Below are positions 46,370 through 54,713 of a stretch of 64,000 nt of DNA, piece after piece. The stretch is from Gammaproteobacteria bacterium. Its GTDB lineage: Bacteria > Pseudomonadota > Gammaproteobacteria > Ga0077536. Below the pieces are notes generated by a model. That model saw only the letters and a program-made list of their open reading frames with translations. It was not told where the DNA came from and made no database searches. The position numbers and the translations under genes were made by a program. The stretch is taken from contig JACKNG010000005.1 of the NCBI GenBank assembly GCA_024235015.1, positions 463,705 through 527,704 on the forward strand, in the 5' to 3' direction. Numbering within the stretch: position 1 is the first letter of the stretch; each line of letters begins with the position of its first letter.

Positions 46370-47011
46370 ATGCCACGCCCCACGAAATGCGACCCCGAGC
46401 GCGGCGACGCGCGCAGTCGCCTGCTCGAGGCCGCCCGCGACCTGATCCGGGCCCGGGGCTACACCGCGACCACGGTCAGCGACCTGTGCAAGGCCGCCGG
46501 GGTGACCTCCGGCGCCTTTTTCCACAACTTCGCGAGCAAGGAAGCGCTCGGCGAGGCCGCGGCCGCCTACTGGACGGAGACCACCGGCGCCCTCTTCCGT
46601 GACGCGCCCTACCATAGCCACGCCGACCCGCTCGAACGCATCCTCGGCTACATCGCTTTCCGTCGCTCGCTCATCGATGGCGAGCCGGCCGCGTTCAGCT
46701 GCCTGGCCGGCACCATGACGCAGGAGATCTACGCCACCCACCCGGTCATTCGCGAGGCCTGTGCGAGCAGCATCTTCGCCCACGCCGCGACCCTCGAAGC
46801 GGACATCTCGGCGGCCATGCAGGTGCGCGGCATCGACGCCGAGTGGACGCCGGCGAGCCTCGCGCGGCACATGCAGGCGGTATTGCAAGGCGCGTTCATT
46901 CTCGCCAAGGCCAGCGGCGACCGGGCGATGGCGCTGGAGAGCATCGACCACCTCGAACGCTATGTCGCGCTCGTGTTCGGCACGCCTGGCCCGGGCAACG
47001 ACGGTGCGTGA
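46370..47011 (+). CDS. TetR/AcrR family transcriptional regulator
   Basis: 213 residues. The N-terminal helix-turn-helix runs about 12-58 (SRLLEAARDLIRARGYTATTVSDLCKAAGVTSGAFFHNFASKEAL region), and the C-terminal helical ligand-binding domain carries TetR_C-type features such as MQAVLQGAFILAKASGD. It should bind its own promoter palindrome. No ribosome-binding site precedes the ATG, consistent with a nearly leaderless message. The VOC and DUF1428 genes downstream are possible targets, but no second operator is seen there. Confidence 0.92.
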   Translation: MPRPTKCDPERGDARSRLLEAARDLIRARGYTATTVSDLCKAAGVTSGAFFHNFASKEALGEAAAAYWTETTGALFRDAPYHSHADPLERILGYIAFRRSLIDGEPAAFSCLAGTMTQEIYATHPVIREACASSIFAHAATLEADISAAMQVRGIDAEWTPASLARHMQAVLQGAFILAKASGDRAMALESIDHLERYVALVFGTPGPGNDGA

Positions 47012-47254
47012 GCCGATGCGCTCGTTGCCGGGCGTCGCGCCTGGCGTTGCGACGACGCGGCACGCAACCCACCTTCACGGGCGTCGGTCAGCGCGGCGGC
47101 AACGCGCCGATGAACCCCGGCACCGCCGCCGTCGACCAGGCCACGCGCGGCGTCGCGCTCACCGGCGGGTCGCCGTCGGCCGCACCTGTCCTGCTCGATA
47201 CGACGATTGCGCGGCGGCCCGTTCGCATCGTCTTCCCAGCGAAGGAGCTATCCC

Positions 47255-47734
47255 ATGACCAGCCTCGTGACCTGCCTGTGGTTCGACCACGGCGAAGCCG
47301 GCAAGGCCGCGGCGTTCTACGCCGCCACCTTTCCCGACAGCCACGTCGATCGCGTGAACACGGCGCCCTGCGACTATCCCGCGGGCCGCGCCGGCGACGA
47401 ACTCACCGTGGAATTCACCGTACTCGGACGCCCGTTCATCGGTCTCAACGGCGGCACGGCCTTCACTCCCAATGAAGGCGTGAGCTTCATGGTGCTGACC
47501 GACGACCAGGCCGAGACGGACCGCTACTGGGATGCCGTCGTCGGCAACGGTGGCCGGGAAAGCGCGTGCGGGTGGTGCAAGGACCGCTGGGGCCATTCGT
47601 GGCAGATCACGCCGCGGCGACTGATGGAGCTCACGACCAGTCCCGATCGCGAGCGGGCGCGGCGCGCGATGGAAGCCATGATGACCATGACCAAGATTGA
47701 CATCGCCGCGCTGGAAGCGGCCGTTGCCACCTGA
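47255..47734 (+). CDS. PhnB-like VOC superfamily protein
   Basis: 159 residues with AAGGAG before the ATG. The 3-demethylubiquinone-9 methyltransferase-like (PhnB) pattern is clear: VTCLWFDHGEAGKAAAFYAATFPDS, VEFTVLGRPFIGLNGGTAFTPNEGVSFMV, and GGRESACGWCKDRWGHSWQITPRRL. VOC proteins bind metals and small electrophiles; despite the family name it is not expected to be a methyltransferase. Followed 16 bases later by the DUF1428 gene, likely one transcript. Confidence 0.88.
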   Translation: MTSLVTCLWFDHGEAGKAAAFYAATFPDSHVDRVNTAPCDYPAGRAGDELTVEFTVLGRPFIGLNGGTAFTPNEGVSFMVLTDDQAETDRYWDAVVGNGGRESACGWCKDRWGHSWQITPRRLMELTTSPDRERARRAMEAMMTMTKIDIAALEAAVAT

Positions 47735-47750
47735 CATACGGAGAACCACC

Positions 47751-48122
47751 ATGGCCTACATCGATGGTTTCGTCATCGCGGTACCCACCGCCAACAAGCA
47801 GCAATTCATCGAGCATGCCGAACTCGGTGACAGTGTCTTCCTCGATCTCGGTGCGCGCCGCATCCTCGAATGCTGGGGTGACGACGTGCCGGCGGGCAAG
47901 CTGACCGATTTCCACAAGGCAGTGCAGGCCCGTGACGACGAGACGGTCGTCTTCTCCTGGATCGAATGGCCCGACAAGGCAACCCGCGACGCCGCGATGC
48001 AAAAACTGAGATCCAGCGATTTCGACGACGAGCGCATGGATCCCGCGAAGAACCCGATGCCGTTCGACGGCAGGCGGCTGCTCCTCGGCGGCTTCACACC
48101 GATCGTGACGATGACGAAGTGA
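47751..48122 (+). CDS. DUF1428 family protein
   Basis: 123 residues, the usual length. MAYIDGFVIAVPTANKQQF, ILECWGDDVPAGKLTDFHKAV, VVFSWIEWPDKATRDAAM and the C-terminal MPFDGRRLLLGGFTPIV are family hallmarks (YbaA in E. coli). A small ferredoxin-like-fold protein of unknown role. GGAG ribosome-binding site. The stop overlaps the GTG start of a truncated VOC gene. Confidence 0.93.
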   Translation: MAYIDGFVIAVPTANKQQFIEHAELGDSVFLDLGARRILECWGDDVPAGKLTDFHKAVQARDDETVVFSWIEWPDKATRDAAMQKLRSSDFDDERMDPAKNPMPFDGRRLLLGGFTPIVTMTK

Positions 48123-48250
48123 GTGGGCACGACGCCGTGCCGAACCGCCACGGTGCCTTCATCTGGTACGAACTCCTGACCGCCGACGCTGCGGCGAAAT
48201 ATTACGGCGAGGTGATCGGCTGGACCGCGACGGACGCGGGCCAGCCCGGC
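48119..48250 (+). pseudogene. truncated VOC/glyoxalase-family gene
   Basis: A GTG overlapping the DUF1428 stop (GTGA) opens about 44 codons reading NRHGAFIWYELLTADAAAKYYGEVIGWTATDAG, the N-terminal half-module of VOC proteins of the glyoxalase/bleomycin-resistance type. After this the frame stays open but loses all likeness to the family. The gene appears cut off by a deletion whose right edge lies before the small basic gene on the other strand. The original operon was probably PhnB-like, DUF1428, VOC. Confidence 0.7.
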
Positions 48251-48349
48251 GCAGGTTCGGCCCCGGCCACACGCTTCGGCAGCGTCGTCCTGCGCCGAGC
48301 GTGGCGAAGCGCCATGGCGACGGCCTGTCGCGGCCGCCACCGGCGCGGG

Positions 48350-48478
48350 TCAGCGCGTGCGATCGATCCCGAGTATCGGCTTGGCTTCCTGCTTGGCCTT
48401 CTTCGCCGCCTTTTTCTCCTTCGGTGTCAGTACGGCCTTCTTCTTGATCTCACGATTACTCTTGCGTTCCTTCGACAT
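48350..48478 (-). CDS. small lysine-rich protein
   Basis: 42 residues: MSKERKSNREIKKKAVLTPK then KEKKAAKKAKQEAKPILG. An ATG at 48478 with GGAG 12 bases upstream decides the start. Short highly basic proteins beginning MSKERKSN are common in proteobacteria and may bind nucleic acid or ribosomes, but function is unknown. It is separate from groEL, whose terminator lies between them. Confidence 0.75.
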   Translation of the reverse strand: MSKERKSNREIKKKAVLTPKEKKAAKKAKQEAKPILGIDRTR

Positions 48479-48597
48479 GGCGGCAGCTCCAGTTGGGCAG
48501 GCGAGTGTACTCCCTTTTTCGCCCTGCCAGCGGACCGCCATCGGACGGGGGCCGCTGTGCGCGCGGAGCACCACTCGCCCTGTGCGGCATGGCACCG

Positions 48598-48626
48598 ACA
48601 AAGGAAACCCCGCCGCGGCGGGGTTC
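48598..48626 (-). terminator. groESL terminator
   Basis: Minus-strand hairpin AACCCCGC-cgcg-GCGGGGTT (48606-48625) followed by TTCCTTTG. It begins 28 bases after the groEL stop codon. Confidence 0.75.
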
Positions 48627-48653
48627 CCATGCGCAACAGCGGTGGCGGGTCGT

Positions 48654-50309
48654 CTACATCATCCCGCCCATACCACCCATGCCGCCCATGCCGCCCATTT
48701 CGGACATGTGCCCGGCGCCACTCTCGGCATCCGCGGGGGCGTCGGCAACCATCGCCTCGGTGGTCAACAACAGTGCTGCGACCGAGGCCGCGTTCTGCAA
48801 GGCTGTCCGCGCGACCTTCGTCGGGTCGATGATCCCCATCTCGAGCATGTCACCGAAACTGCCAGTCTGCGCGTTGTAACCGAAGTTGCCCTTGCCCGCC
48901 GCTACCTTGGCGGCAACGACGGATGGCTCGTCGCCGGCGTTGGTGACGATCTGCCGAATGGGTTCCTCGAGCGCGCGGACGAGGATGTTCACCCCGACCT
49001 GCTGATCACCGTTGTCGGCCCTCACCGCGCCCGCCGCAGCCTGCGTTCGGAGCAGGGCGACGCCACCGCCGGGCACCACGCCCTCCTCCACCGCCGCACG
49101 CGTCGAGTGCAAGGCGTCCTCGACGCGCGCCTTCTTTTCCTTCATCTCCACCTCGGTCGCCGCGCCGACCTTGATCACGGCCACGCCGCCGGCGAGCTTG
49201 GCGACCCGTTCCTGCAGCTTCTCGCGATCGTAGTCCGACGTGGTGTCCTCGATCTGGGCGCGCACCTGGTTGACGCGGGCCTCGATCGCCTTCGGCTCGC
49301 CGGCGCCGTCGATGATGATGGTGGTGTCCTTGGTGATCTGCACCCGCTTGGCGCTGCCGAGTTCGGCGAGGCTCGCCTTCTCCAGGCTCAGCCCGGTCTC
49401 CTCCGAGATCACCGTGGCGCCGGTCAGCACGGCGATGTCTTCGAGCATGGCCTTGCGGCGATCACCGAATCCGGGCGCCTTGACGGCGGCAACCTTGACG
49501 ATACCGCGCAAGTTGTTCACCACGAGGGTGGCGAGCGCCTCGCCCTCGACGTCCTCGCTGACGATGAGTAACCCGCGGCCGGATTTCGCCACCGCTTCGA
49601 GCACCGGCAGCATGTCGCGGATGCTCGAGATCTTCTTGTCGTACAGGAGCAGCAGCGGATCGTCGAGTTCGACTCCCATCGTCTCCTGGTTGTTGATGAA
49701 GTACGGCGAGAGGTAGCCGCGGTCGAACTGCATGCCTTCGACGAGGTCGAGTTCGTTGTCGAGCCCGGTGCCCTCCTCGACGGTAATCACGCCTTCCTTG
49801 CCGACCCGCTCCATCGCCTCGGCAATGATGGTCCCGATCGATTCGTCCGCGTTGGCCGAGATCGTACCGACCTGGGCGATGCCCTTGCTGTCCGTGCACG
49901 GCGTGGACAAGGTCTGCAGTTCGGCGACCGCGGCGATCACGGCCTTGTCGATACCGCGCTTGAGATCCATCGGGTTCATGCCCGCGGCAACGGCCTTCAG
50001 GCCCTCGCGCACGATGGCCTGGGCCAGCACGGTGGCCGTGGTGGTGCCGTCACCGGCCACATCGGAGGTCTTCGACGCGACCTCCTTGACCATCTGCGCC
50101 CCCATGTTTTCGAAACGGTCGGCCAGCTCGATCTCCTTGGCCACGGAAACGCCGTCCTTGGTCACCGTCGGGGCACCGAACGCTTTCTCGATCACCACGT
50201 TGCGGCCTTTCGGGCCGAGCGTCTGCTTGACGGCGTTGGCGAGAATGTTGACCCCGGCCGCCATGCGGTAGCGGGCGTCGTCGCCGAATCTGACTTCTTT
50301 GGCAGCCAT
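48654..50309 (-). CDS. groEL: chaperonin GroEL
   Basis: 551 residues. It starts AAKEVRFGDDARYRMAAGVN, has the ATP-binding GDGTTTATVLAQ motif (about 86-97) and the conserved apical and equatorial sequences, and ends with a GGM tail (GGMGGMGGMGGMM). Forms the double-ring folding chamber with GroES. AGGAGC ribosome-binding site; second gene of the groESL operon, 35 bases after groES. Confidence 0.98.
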   Translation of the reverse strand: MAAKEVRFGDDARYRMAAGVNILANAVKQTLGPKGRNVVIEKAFGAPTVTKDGVSVAKEIELADRFENMGAQMVKEVASKTSDVAGDGTTTATVLAQAIVREGLKAVAAGMNPMDLKRGIDKAVIAAVAELQTLSTPCTDSKGIAQVGTISANADESIGTIIAEAMERVGKEGVITVEEGTGLDNELDLVEGMQFDRGYLSPYFINNQETMGVELDDPLLLLYDKKISSIRDMLPVLEAVAKSGRGLLIVSEDVEGEALATLVVNNLRGIVKVAAVKAPGFGDRRKAMLEDIAVLTGATVISEETGLSLEKASLAELGSAKRVQITKDTTIIIDGAGEPKAIEARVNQVRAQIEDTTSDYDREKLQERVAKLAGGVAVIKVGAATEVEMKEKKARVEDALHSTRAAVEEGVVPGGGVALLRTQAAAGAVRADNGDQQVGVNILVRALEEPIRQIVTNAGDEPSVVAAKVAAGKGNFGYNAQTGSFGDMLEMGIIDPTKVARTALQNAASVAALLLTTEAMVADAPADAESGAGHMSEMGGMGGMGGMGGMM

Positions 50310-50344
50310 GTAATGCTTGCTCCTGAATTGCTTGGGCCGGGCGC

Positions 50345-50635
50345 TTACGCGCTGAACACGGCCATGATGTCGTCTTCGCGCATGACCACGAGGTCTTCGC
50401 CGTCGACCTTGATCTCGGTACCGGAATACTTGCCGAACAGCACGCCGTCGCCGACCGCGAGGTCGAGCTTGCGCACTTCCCCGTTGTCGAGAACCTTGCC
50501 GTTACCGACGGCGACGATTTCGCCCTTGCTCGGTTTTTCGGCGGCGGATTCCGGAATCACGATGCCGCCGGCGGTGGTCTTGGACTCGGCCGTGCGCTTC
50601 ACGACCACCCGGTCGTGCAGGGGGCGAATTTTCAT
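50345..50635 (-). CDS. groES: co-chaperonin GroES
   Basis: 96 residues with the start MKIRPLHDRVVVKR, the mobile loop ESKTTAGGIVIPESAAEKP (about 17-35), and the dome region. The ATG at 50635 is the conventional start; upstream in-frame codons are leader. It precedes groEL and is driven by a sigma-32 promoter. Confidence 0.98.
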   Translation of the reverse strand: MKIRPLHDRVVVKRTAESKTTAGGIVIPESAAEKPSKGEIVAVGNGKVLDNGEVRKLDLAVGDGVLFGKYSGTEIKVDGEDLVVMREDDIMAVFSA

Positions 50636-50747
50636 TGGGTTTTCCTTGTGGAGAGATGGCTGCCGAAACGGCCGCATCTCGGGATGGAGGGAGCGCTTGC
50701 GGTTTGCGAAGGGTGCTTCGACGCACCCCAACCGCACAGTGCCGGAA

Positions 50748-50775
50748 AGATGGGGGCGATTCGCGACAATGCAAG
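50748..50775 (-). promoter_or_regulatory. heat-shock sigma-32 promoter of groESL
   Basis: On the minus strand CTTGCA (50770-50775), preceded by a run of C, then 14 bases and CCCCATCT (50748-50755). This matches the sigma-32 consensus CTTGAA-N13-15-CCCCATnT with one mismatch. Start point near 50741 gives a leader of about 105 bases. No CIRCE inverted repeat was seen. Confidence 0.85.
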
Positions 50776-50876
50776 GGGGGGAACCGCGCCGCTGCCGGCG
50801 CCAGCCCCCTCCGCCGGATGCGGGCTTCTTTGTGTCCGGCGCGCGGCCTCCGTGCCAGGCTCTCGACGCCAACGGG

Positions 50877-52007
50877 CTACGTCGGCGGTTCAGGCCCCGC
50901 CAGCATGGCGTCGAGTCGTTCCCGTGCCTCCAGCAACTCCTCCATCATGGCGTAGACCACCTGGCGCACGCTGGTCTCCTCGCGCATGTCGCCGACCAGC
51001 TGACCGACCGGGTAGGTGAGGAAATCGTGCGCGCGCACCCGTTCCACCCGGGTGCGGCCTTCCTGCCACCACAGATAGTTCTGCAGCGGTGCCGGCAGCA
51101 CCGGCGGCGCATCCGCTCGATCCCAGGCCGCGCTGAAGGCGTTGCGCAGTGTGCGGCACGGCTTGCCGGTGACCGTGTTGGTGAGAACGGCGTCGCCGGC
51201 CTCGGCAGCGAATAACTTGCGCTTGATCTCGGGGATGACCTCGCTCTGCACCGTCTTCAACCACACCGACCCGGTCCACACGCCTTCGCAGCCAAGCACC
51301 AGCGCGGCAGCGAGCTGGCGACCACGGCCGACGCCACCGGCGCCGAGCACCGGCAGGGGCGCGACGGCATCGACGATGCTCGGCCACAGCACCATCGAGG
51401 TGACCTCGCCGGTGTGGCCACCCGCCTCGGTGCCGACGGCGACGACGAAATCGCAGCCGACGTCGCGGTGCTTCTGCGCATGGCGCGGCTTGCCGGCCAG
51501 CGCACCGACCTTGATGCCGCGCGCATGGGCCCGCTCGACGATGTCGGCCGGCGGCGGCCCGAGCGCGTTGACGATGGCCTTGATCGGATGTTCGAGCGCG
51601 ATTTCGACCAGCGCCAGGCTCTCGCGCGGGGTGAAGTTGATACCGGCGAGGATGTCGCGCTTGATGGCGGCCTCCTCGGCCGGCGGCAATGGTGGAATGC
51701 CGGCCTCGTCCAGCAGTTCGCGCACGAAGGCGAGGTGCGCGGGCGGCAGGGCGTACTCGAGGTCGCCCTTGGCCGCGGCGTCACCGTCCAGGCTTGCTGG
51801 CATGAGGACGTCGATGCCGTAGGGCCGCCCTTCGATGTGGGCGTCGATCCACGCCAGCTCCTCCTCGAGCCGGTCCGGGCGCATGCGGCCCATGCCGAGG
51901 ATGCCCATGCCGCCCGCCCTCGAAACCTCGACCACCACGTCGCGGCAATGGGAGAAAGCGAAGATCGGCAGCTCGATACCGAACATCTCGCACATGCGGT
52001 TGTTCAT
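50877..52007 (-). CDS. nitronate monooxygenase-like FMN flavoprotein
   Basis: 376 residues from the ATG at 52007 (GGAGG ribosome-binding site). TIM-barrel FMN enzyme of the 2-nitropropane dioxygenase family: AGGMGILGMG near the N-terminus, GTEAGGHTGEVTSMVLWP with the catalytic-type His, and LGAGGVGRGRQLAAALVLGCEGVWTGSVWL phosphate-binding segment. Family members oxidise nitronates, but several act as enoyl reductases, so the reaction is uncertain. Divergent from the racemase/CoA-transferase gene across an inverted repeat. Confidence 0.85.
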   Translation of the reverse strand: MNNRMCEMFGIELPIFAFSHCRDVVVEVSRAGGMGILGMGRMRPDRLEEELAWIDAHIEGRPYGIDVLMPASLDGDAAAKGDLEYALPPAHLAFVRELLDEAGIPPLPPAEEAAIKRDILAGINFTPRESLALVEIALEHPIKAIVNALGPPPADIVERAHARGIKVGALAGKPRHAQKHRDVGCDFVVAVGTEAGGHTGEVTSMVLWPSIVDAVAPLPVLGAGGVGRGRQLAAALVLGCEGVWTGSVWLKTVQSEVIPEIKRKLFAAEAGDAVLTNTVTGKPCRTLRNAFSAAWDRADAPPVLPAPLQNYLWWQEGRTRVERVRAHDFLTYPVGQLVGDMREETSVRQVVYAMMEELLEARERLDAMLAGPEPPT

Positions 52008-52027
52008 CGCGGACCTCCACCGGAGCC

Positions 52028-52105
52028 AATGGTGACAGTTTACTTTCCCCCGCAACGGCGCTGCATCGCCCGCAGCGTGGATCGGAAAAGTAAACTGTCA
52101 CCATT
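52028..52105. repeat. 78-bp inverted repeat between divergent genes
   Basis: Arms AATGGTGACAGTTTACTTT (52028-52046) and its exact complement (52087-52105) surround a 40-base GC-rich centre. It lies 20 bases from the minus-strand start codon and 25 bases from the plus-strand one. It differs in sequence from the GGTGTCAGACACC family. It may be a second REP-like element or a shared operator. Confidence 0.8.
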
Positions 52106-52130
52106 CAACCGCAGCCACGAGGCCTCCGCC

Positions 52131-53336
52131 ATGCCCATGCCCCTCGACGGACTCCGCGTCATCGAGCTCAACCGCGTCGCCCCCGGCAGTTACTGCACCA
52201 TGATGCTGGCCGACATGGGCGCGGAAGTCATCCGCGTCGAAACCCCGTCCGGCGCCGGCGGCGCCAAGGACAACGCGGTGGCCGACGATGACATCTGGGT
52301 CAAGTCCGAATACACCAATCGCAACAAGCAGAGCATCACGCTGAACCTCAAGCACCCCGACGCCCAGGCGGTGCTGCACGATCTCGCCAGGACCGCCGAT
52401 GTCGTCGTCGAGGGCTTCCGGCCCGGGGTCACGGCACGACTCGGCTGCGACTACGCGACCTTGTCCGCGCTCAATCCGCGCCTGGTCTACTGCTCGCTGT
52501 CGGGCTTCGGCCAGGACGGACCCTACGCGGCGCGTGCCGGACACGATCTCAACTACCTCGCCCTGGCCGGCGCGCTGGGTCAGATCGGCCACCGCGAGGG
52601 GCCGCCGGTCATCCCGCTCAACATCATCGGCGACTACGCCGGCGCCACCCTGCACGGCGTGGTCGGCATCCTGCTCGCCCTGCTCGCGCGCCACGCCAGC
52701 GGCGCGGGCCAGCACGTCGACGTGTCCTACCTCGATGCGAGCTTCGCCCTGCTCGCCGCGGTGCCCGGCATCCGCAACTTCTTCGTCGGCGGCCCCGAAC
52801 CGCAACGCGGTGACAACGTCTTCGCCGGCGAGCAGCCCTACTACACCGTCTACGAAACTGCCGACGGCCGCTGGCTCACCGTCGGTTGCATGGAACCGTG
52901 GCTGTGGAACAACTTCTGCGCGGCCATCGGCCGGCCCGAGCTCGAGGCCGCGTGCATGCAGCGCGACGATTTCCAGGCCGCGGCCTCGACGGCCCAGCGC
53001 GAGTATCACGCCGAGGTCGCCGCGATCATCCGCACGCGACCGCTGGCCGAGTGGGTGAGCCACTTCGCCACCGCCGACGTCTGCGTGGCCGAGGTCAACA
53101 CGCTCGCCGAGGCGCTCGCCGATCCCCAGCTCCGCCACCGCGACATGGTCGTTGCGGTCGACGACCCGGCCTTGCCGGGCGCGGTGCAGCCGGGCATCCC
53201 GATCAAGCTCTCGGCGACCCCGGGTGCGATCCGCAGCCCGGCGCGCCGGGCCGGTGCCGACAACGAGGCCGTCCTCGCCGCGCTCGGCCGCACGCCCGAG
53301 CAGATCGCGGCCCTGCGCGCAGGCGGCGCGATCTAG
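52131..53336 (+). CDS. family III CoA-transferase / alpha-methylacyl-CoA racemase-like protein
   Basis: 401 residues of the CaiB/BaiF family: LDGLRVIELNRVAPGSYCTMMLADMGAEVIRVE, NRNKQSITLNLKHPDA and RAGHDLNYLALAG. His138 and Asp168 (NIIGDYAG) have the 30-residue spacing of the catalytic His/Asp pair in alpha-methylacyl-CoA racemase. In transferases the key residue is an Asp near the same region, so racemase activity is the better guess. Divergent from the nitronate monooxygenase-like gene; probably part of one acyl-CoA catabolic locus. Confidence 0.9.
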   Translation: MPMPLDGLRVIELNRVAPGSYCTMMLADMGAEVIRVETPSGAGGAKDNAVADDDIWVKSEYTNRNKQSITLNLKHPDAQAVLHDLARTADVVVEGFRPGVTARLGCDYATLSALNPRLVYCSLSGFGQDGPYAARAGHDLNYLALAGALGQIGHREGPPVIPLNIIGDYAGATLHGVVGILLALLARHASGAGQHVDVSYLDASFALLAAVPGIRNFFVGGPEPQRGDNVFAGEQPYYTVYETADGRWLTVGCMEPWLWNNFCAAIGRPELEAACMQRDDFQAAASTAQREYHAEVAAIIRTRPLAEWVSHFATADVCVAEVNTLAEALADPQLRHRDMVVAVDDPALPGAVQPGIPIKLSATPGAIRSPARRAGADNEAVLAALGRTPEQIAALRAGGAI

Positions 53337-53433
53337 CCATCGCCGGGGCGGTTGCGTACTCGACCCCGCAGCCGCACGCGACTAGGCTTAGGCGGCTAAC
53401 CGCGCGCAGCCGTGCGGCCACGGAGAGCCCGCC

Positions 53434-54648
53434 ATGACCGAACCCCGATCCCCTGCCCGCCGCCGTTTCCTGTCGCAGAGCGTCGGCGGGGCCGTAGCGG
53501 GCCTCGCCCCGGGCCTGGTGCCGGCCGCCGGCGGCAACCACGTCCGCCGCTACCGCCGCCTCGGCCGTACCGGCCTGAAGATTTCCGACATCTCCTTCGG
53601 CTCCAGCCGCCTGCGCGCGGGCCAGGAGGATCTCGTCCACTTCGCCCTCGATCGCGGCATCAACTACTTCGACTCGGCCTACGGTTACACCGGCGGCGAC
53701 TCCGAGCGCGTGCTCGGACGCGCGCTCAAGGGCAAGCGCGACCAGGTGGTGCTGGTGTCCAAGGTCGAGAGCAGCGCCGACTGGCCGGCCGCGCGCATGA
53801 TGGCCGAGCTCGACGAATCGCTGGAACGGCTCGGCACCGATTACATCGATGTCTACCTGTGCCACGCGGTCAACGACGTCGAGCGCCTGGCCAGCCCGGA
53901 GTGGACGAGTTTCGTCGAGCGCGCGCGCCAGGCCGGCAAGATTCGCTACACCGGCATGTCGGGCCATGCCGGGCGCCTCATCGAATGCCTCGACTACGCC
54001 CTCGATCACGATCTCGCCGACGTCATCCTGTGCGCCTACAACTTCGGCCAGGATCCGCGCTTCTACGAGAACCTGACACGCTCGTTCAACCTCGTCGCGC
54101 GCCAGCCCGACCTGCCGCGGGTGCTGGCCAAGGCCAAGGCGAAAGACGTCGGCGTGGTGGCTATGAAGACCCTGATGGGCGCGCGCCTGAACGACATGCG
54201 GCCGTTCGAGAGCGGGGGTTCGACCTTTGCCCAGGCCGCGTTCCGCTGGGTGCTGTCGAACGGCGACGTCGACGCCCTCATCATCTCCATGACCGAGCAG
54301 GCCCAGATCGACGAGTATCTCGGCGCCTCCGGTGCCACTGCGCTCGCCGCCGGCGACCGCGCGCTGCTCGAGCACTACGCCGAGATGAACGGCATGACCT
54401 ACTGCCGCCACGCCTGCAACGAATGCGCCGGCAGTTGCCCCTACGGTGTCGACGTCGCCAACGTCCTGCGCACCCGCATGTACGCCACCGATTACCAGGA
54501 TGCCCGCTTCGCGCGCGACGAATACGCACGGATCGAGGCCAATGCCGCGCCCTGTCTCGCCTGCGACGGCGCGCCCTGCCAGGGCGTCTGCCCGCAGGGC
54601 ATCCCCATCGCCGACATGTGCGCACCGACCCACCGCCTGCTCGGCTGA
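53434..54648 (+). CDS. Tat-exported aldo-keto reductase with C-terminal dicluster ferredoxin domain
   Basis: 404 residues. A twin-arginine leader (ARRRFLSQSVGGAVAG, about 8-32) precedes an aldo-keto reductase barrel with Asp80, Tyr85 (DSAYGY), Lys110 and His144 as catalytic tetrad. The C-terminal extension has eight cysteines: 324, 328, 331, 335 and 374, 377, 382, 386, enough for two [4Fe-4S] clusters. It probably takes electrons from the clusters rather than only NAD(P)H. ATG with GGAG site; hyuA begins 65 bases later. Confidence 0.88.
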   Translation: MTEPRSPARRRFLSQSVGGAVAGLAPGLVPAAGGNHVRRYRRLGRTGLKISDISFGSSRLRAGQEDLVHFALDRGINYFDSAYGYTGGDSERVLGRALKGKRDQVVLVSKVESSADWPAARMMAELDESLERLGTDYIDVYLCHAVNDVERLASPEWTSFVERARQAGKIRYTGMSGHAGRLIECLDYALDHDLADVILCAYNFGQDPRFYENLTRSFNLVARQPDLPRVLAKAKAKDVGVVAMKTLMGARLNDMRPFESGGSTFAQAAFRWVLSNGDVDALIISMTEQAQIDEYLGASGATALAAGDRALLEHYAEMNGMTYCRHACNECAGSCPYGVDVANVLRTRMYATDYQDARFARDEYARIEANAAPCLACDGAPCQGVCPQGIPIADMCAPTHRLLG

Positions 54649-54713
54649 AGGGCTTGCCGCGCGCGGCAGGCGCCGCTTAACCTGCCCGGGTTGCAGCAAC
54701 GGGGGGAGGCGGC

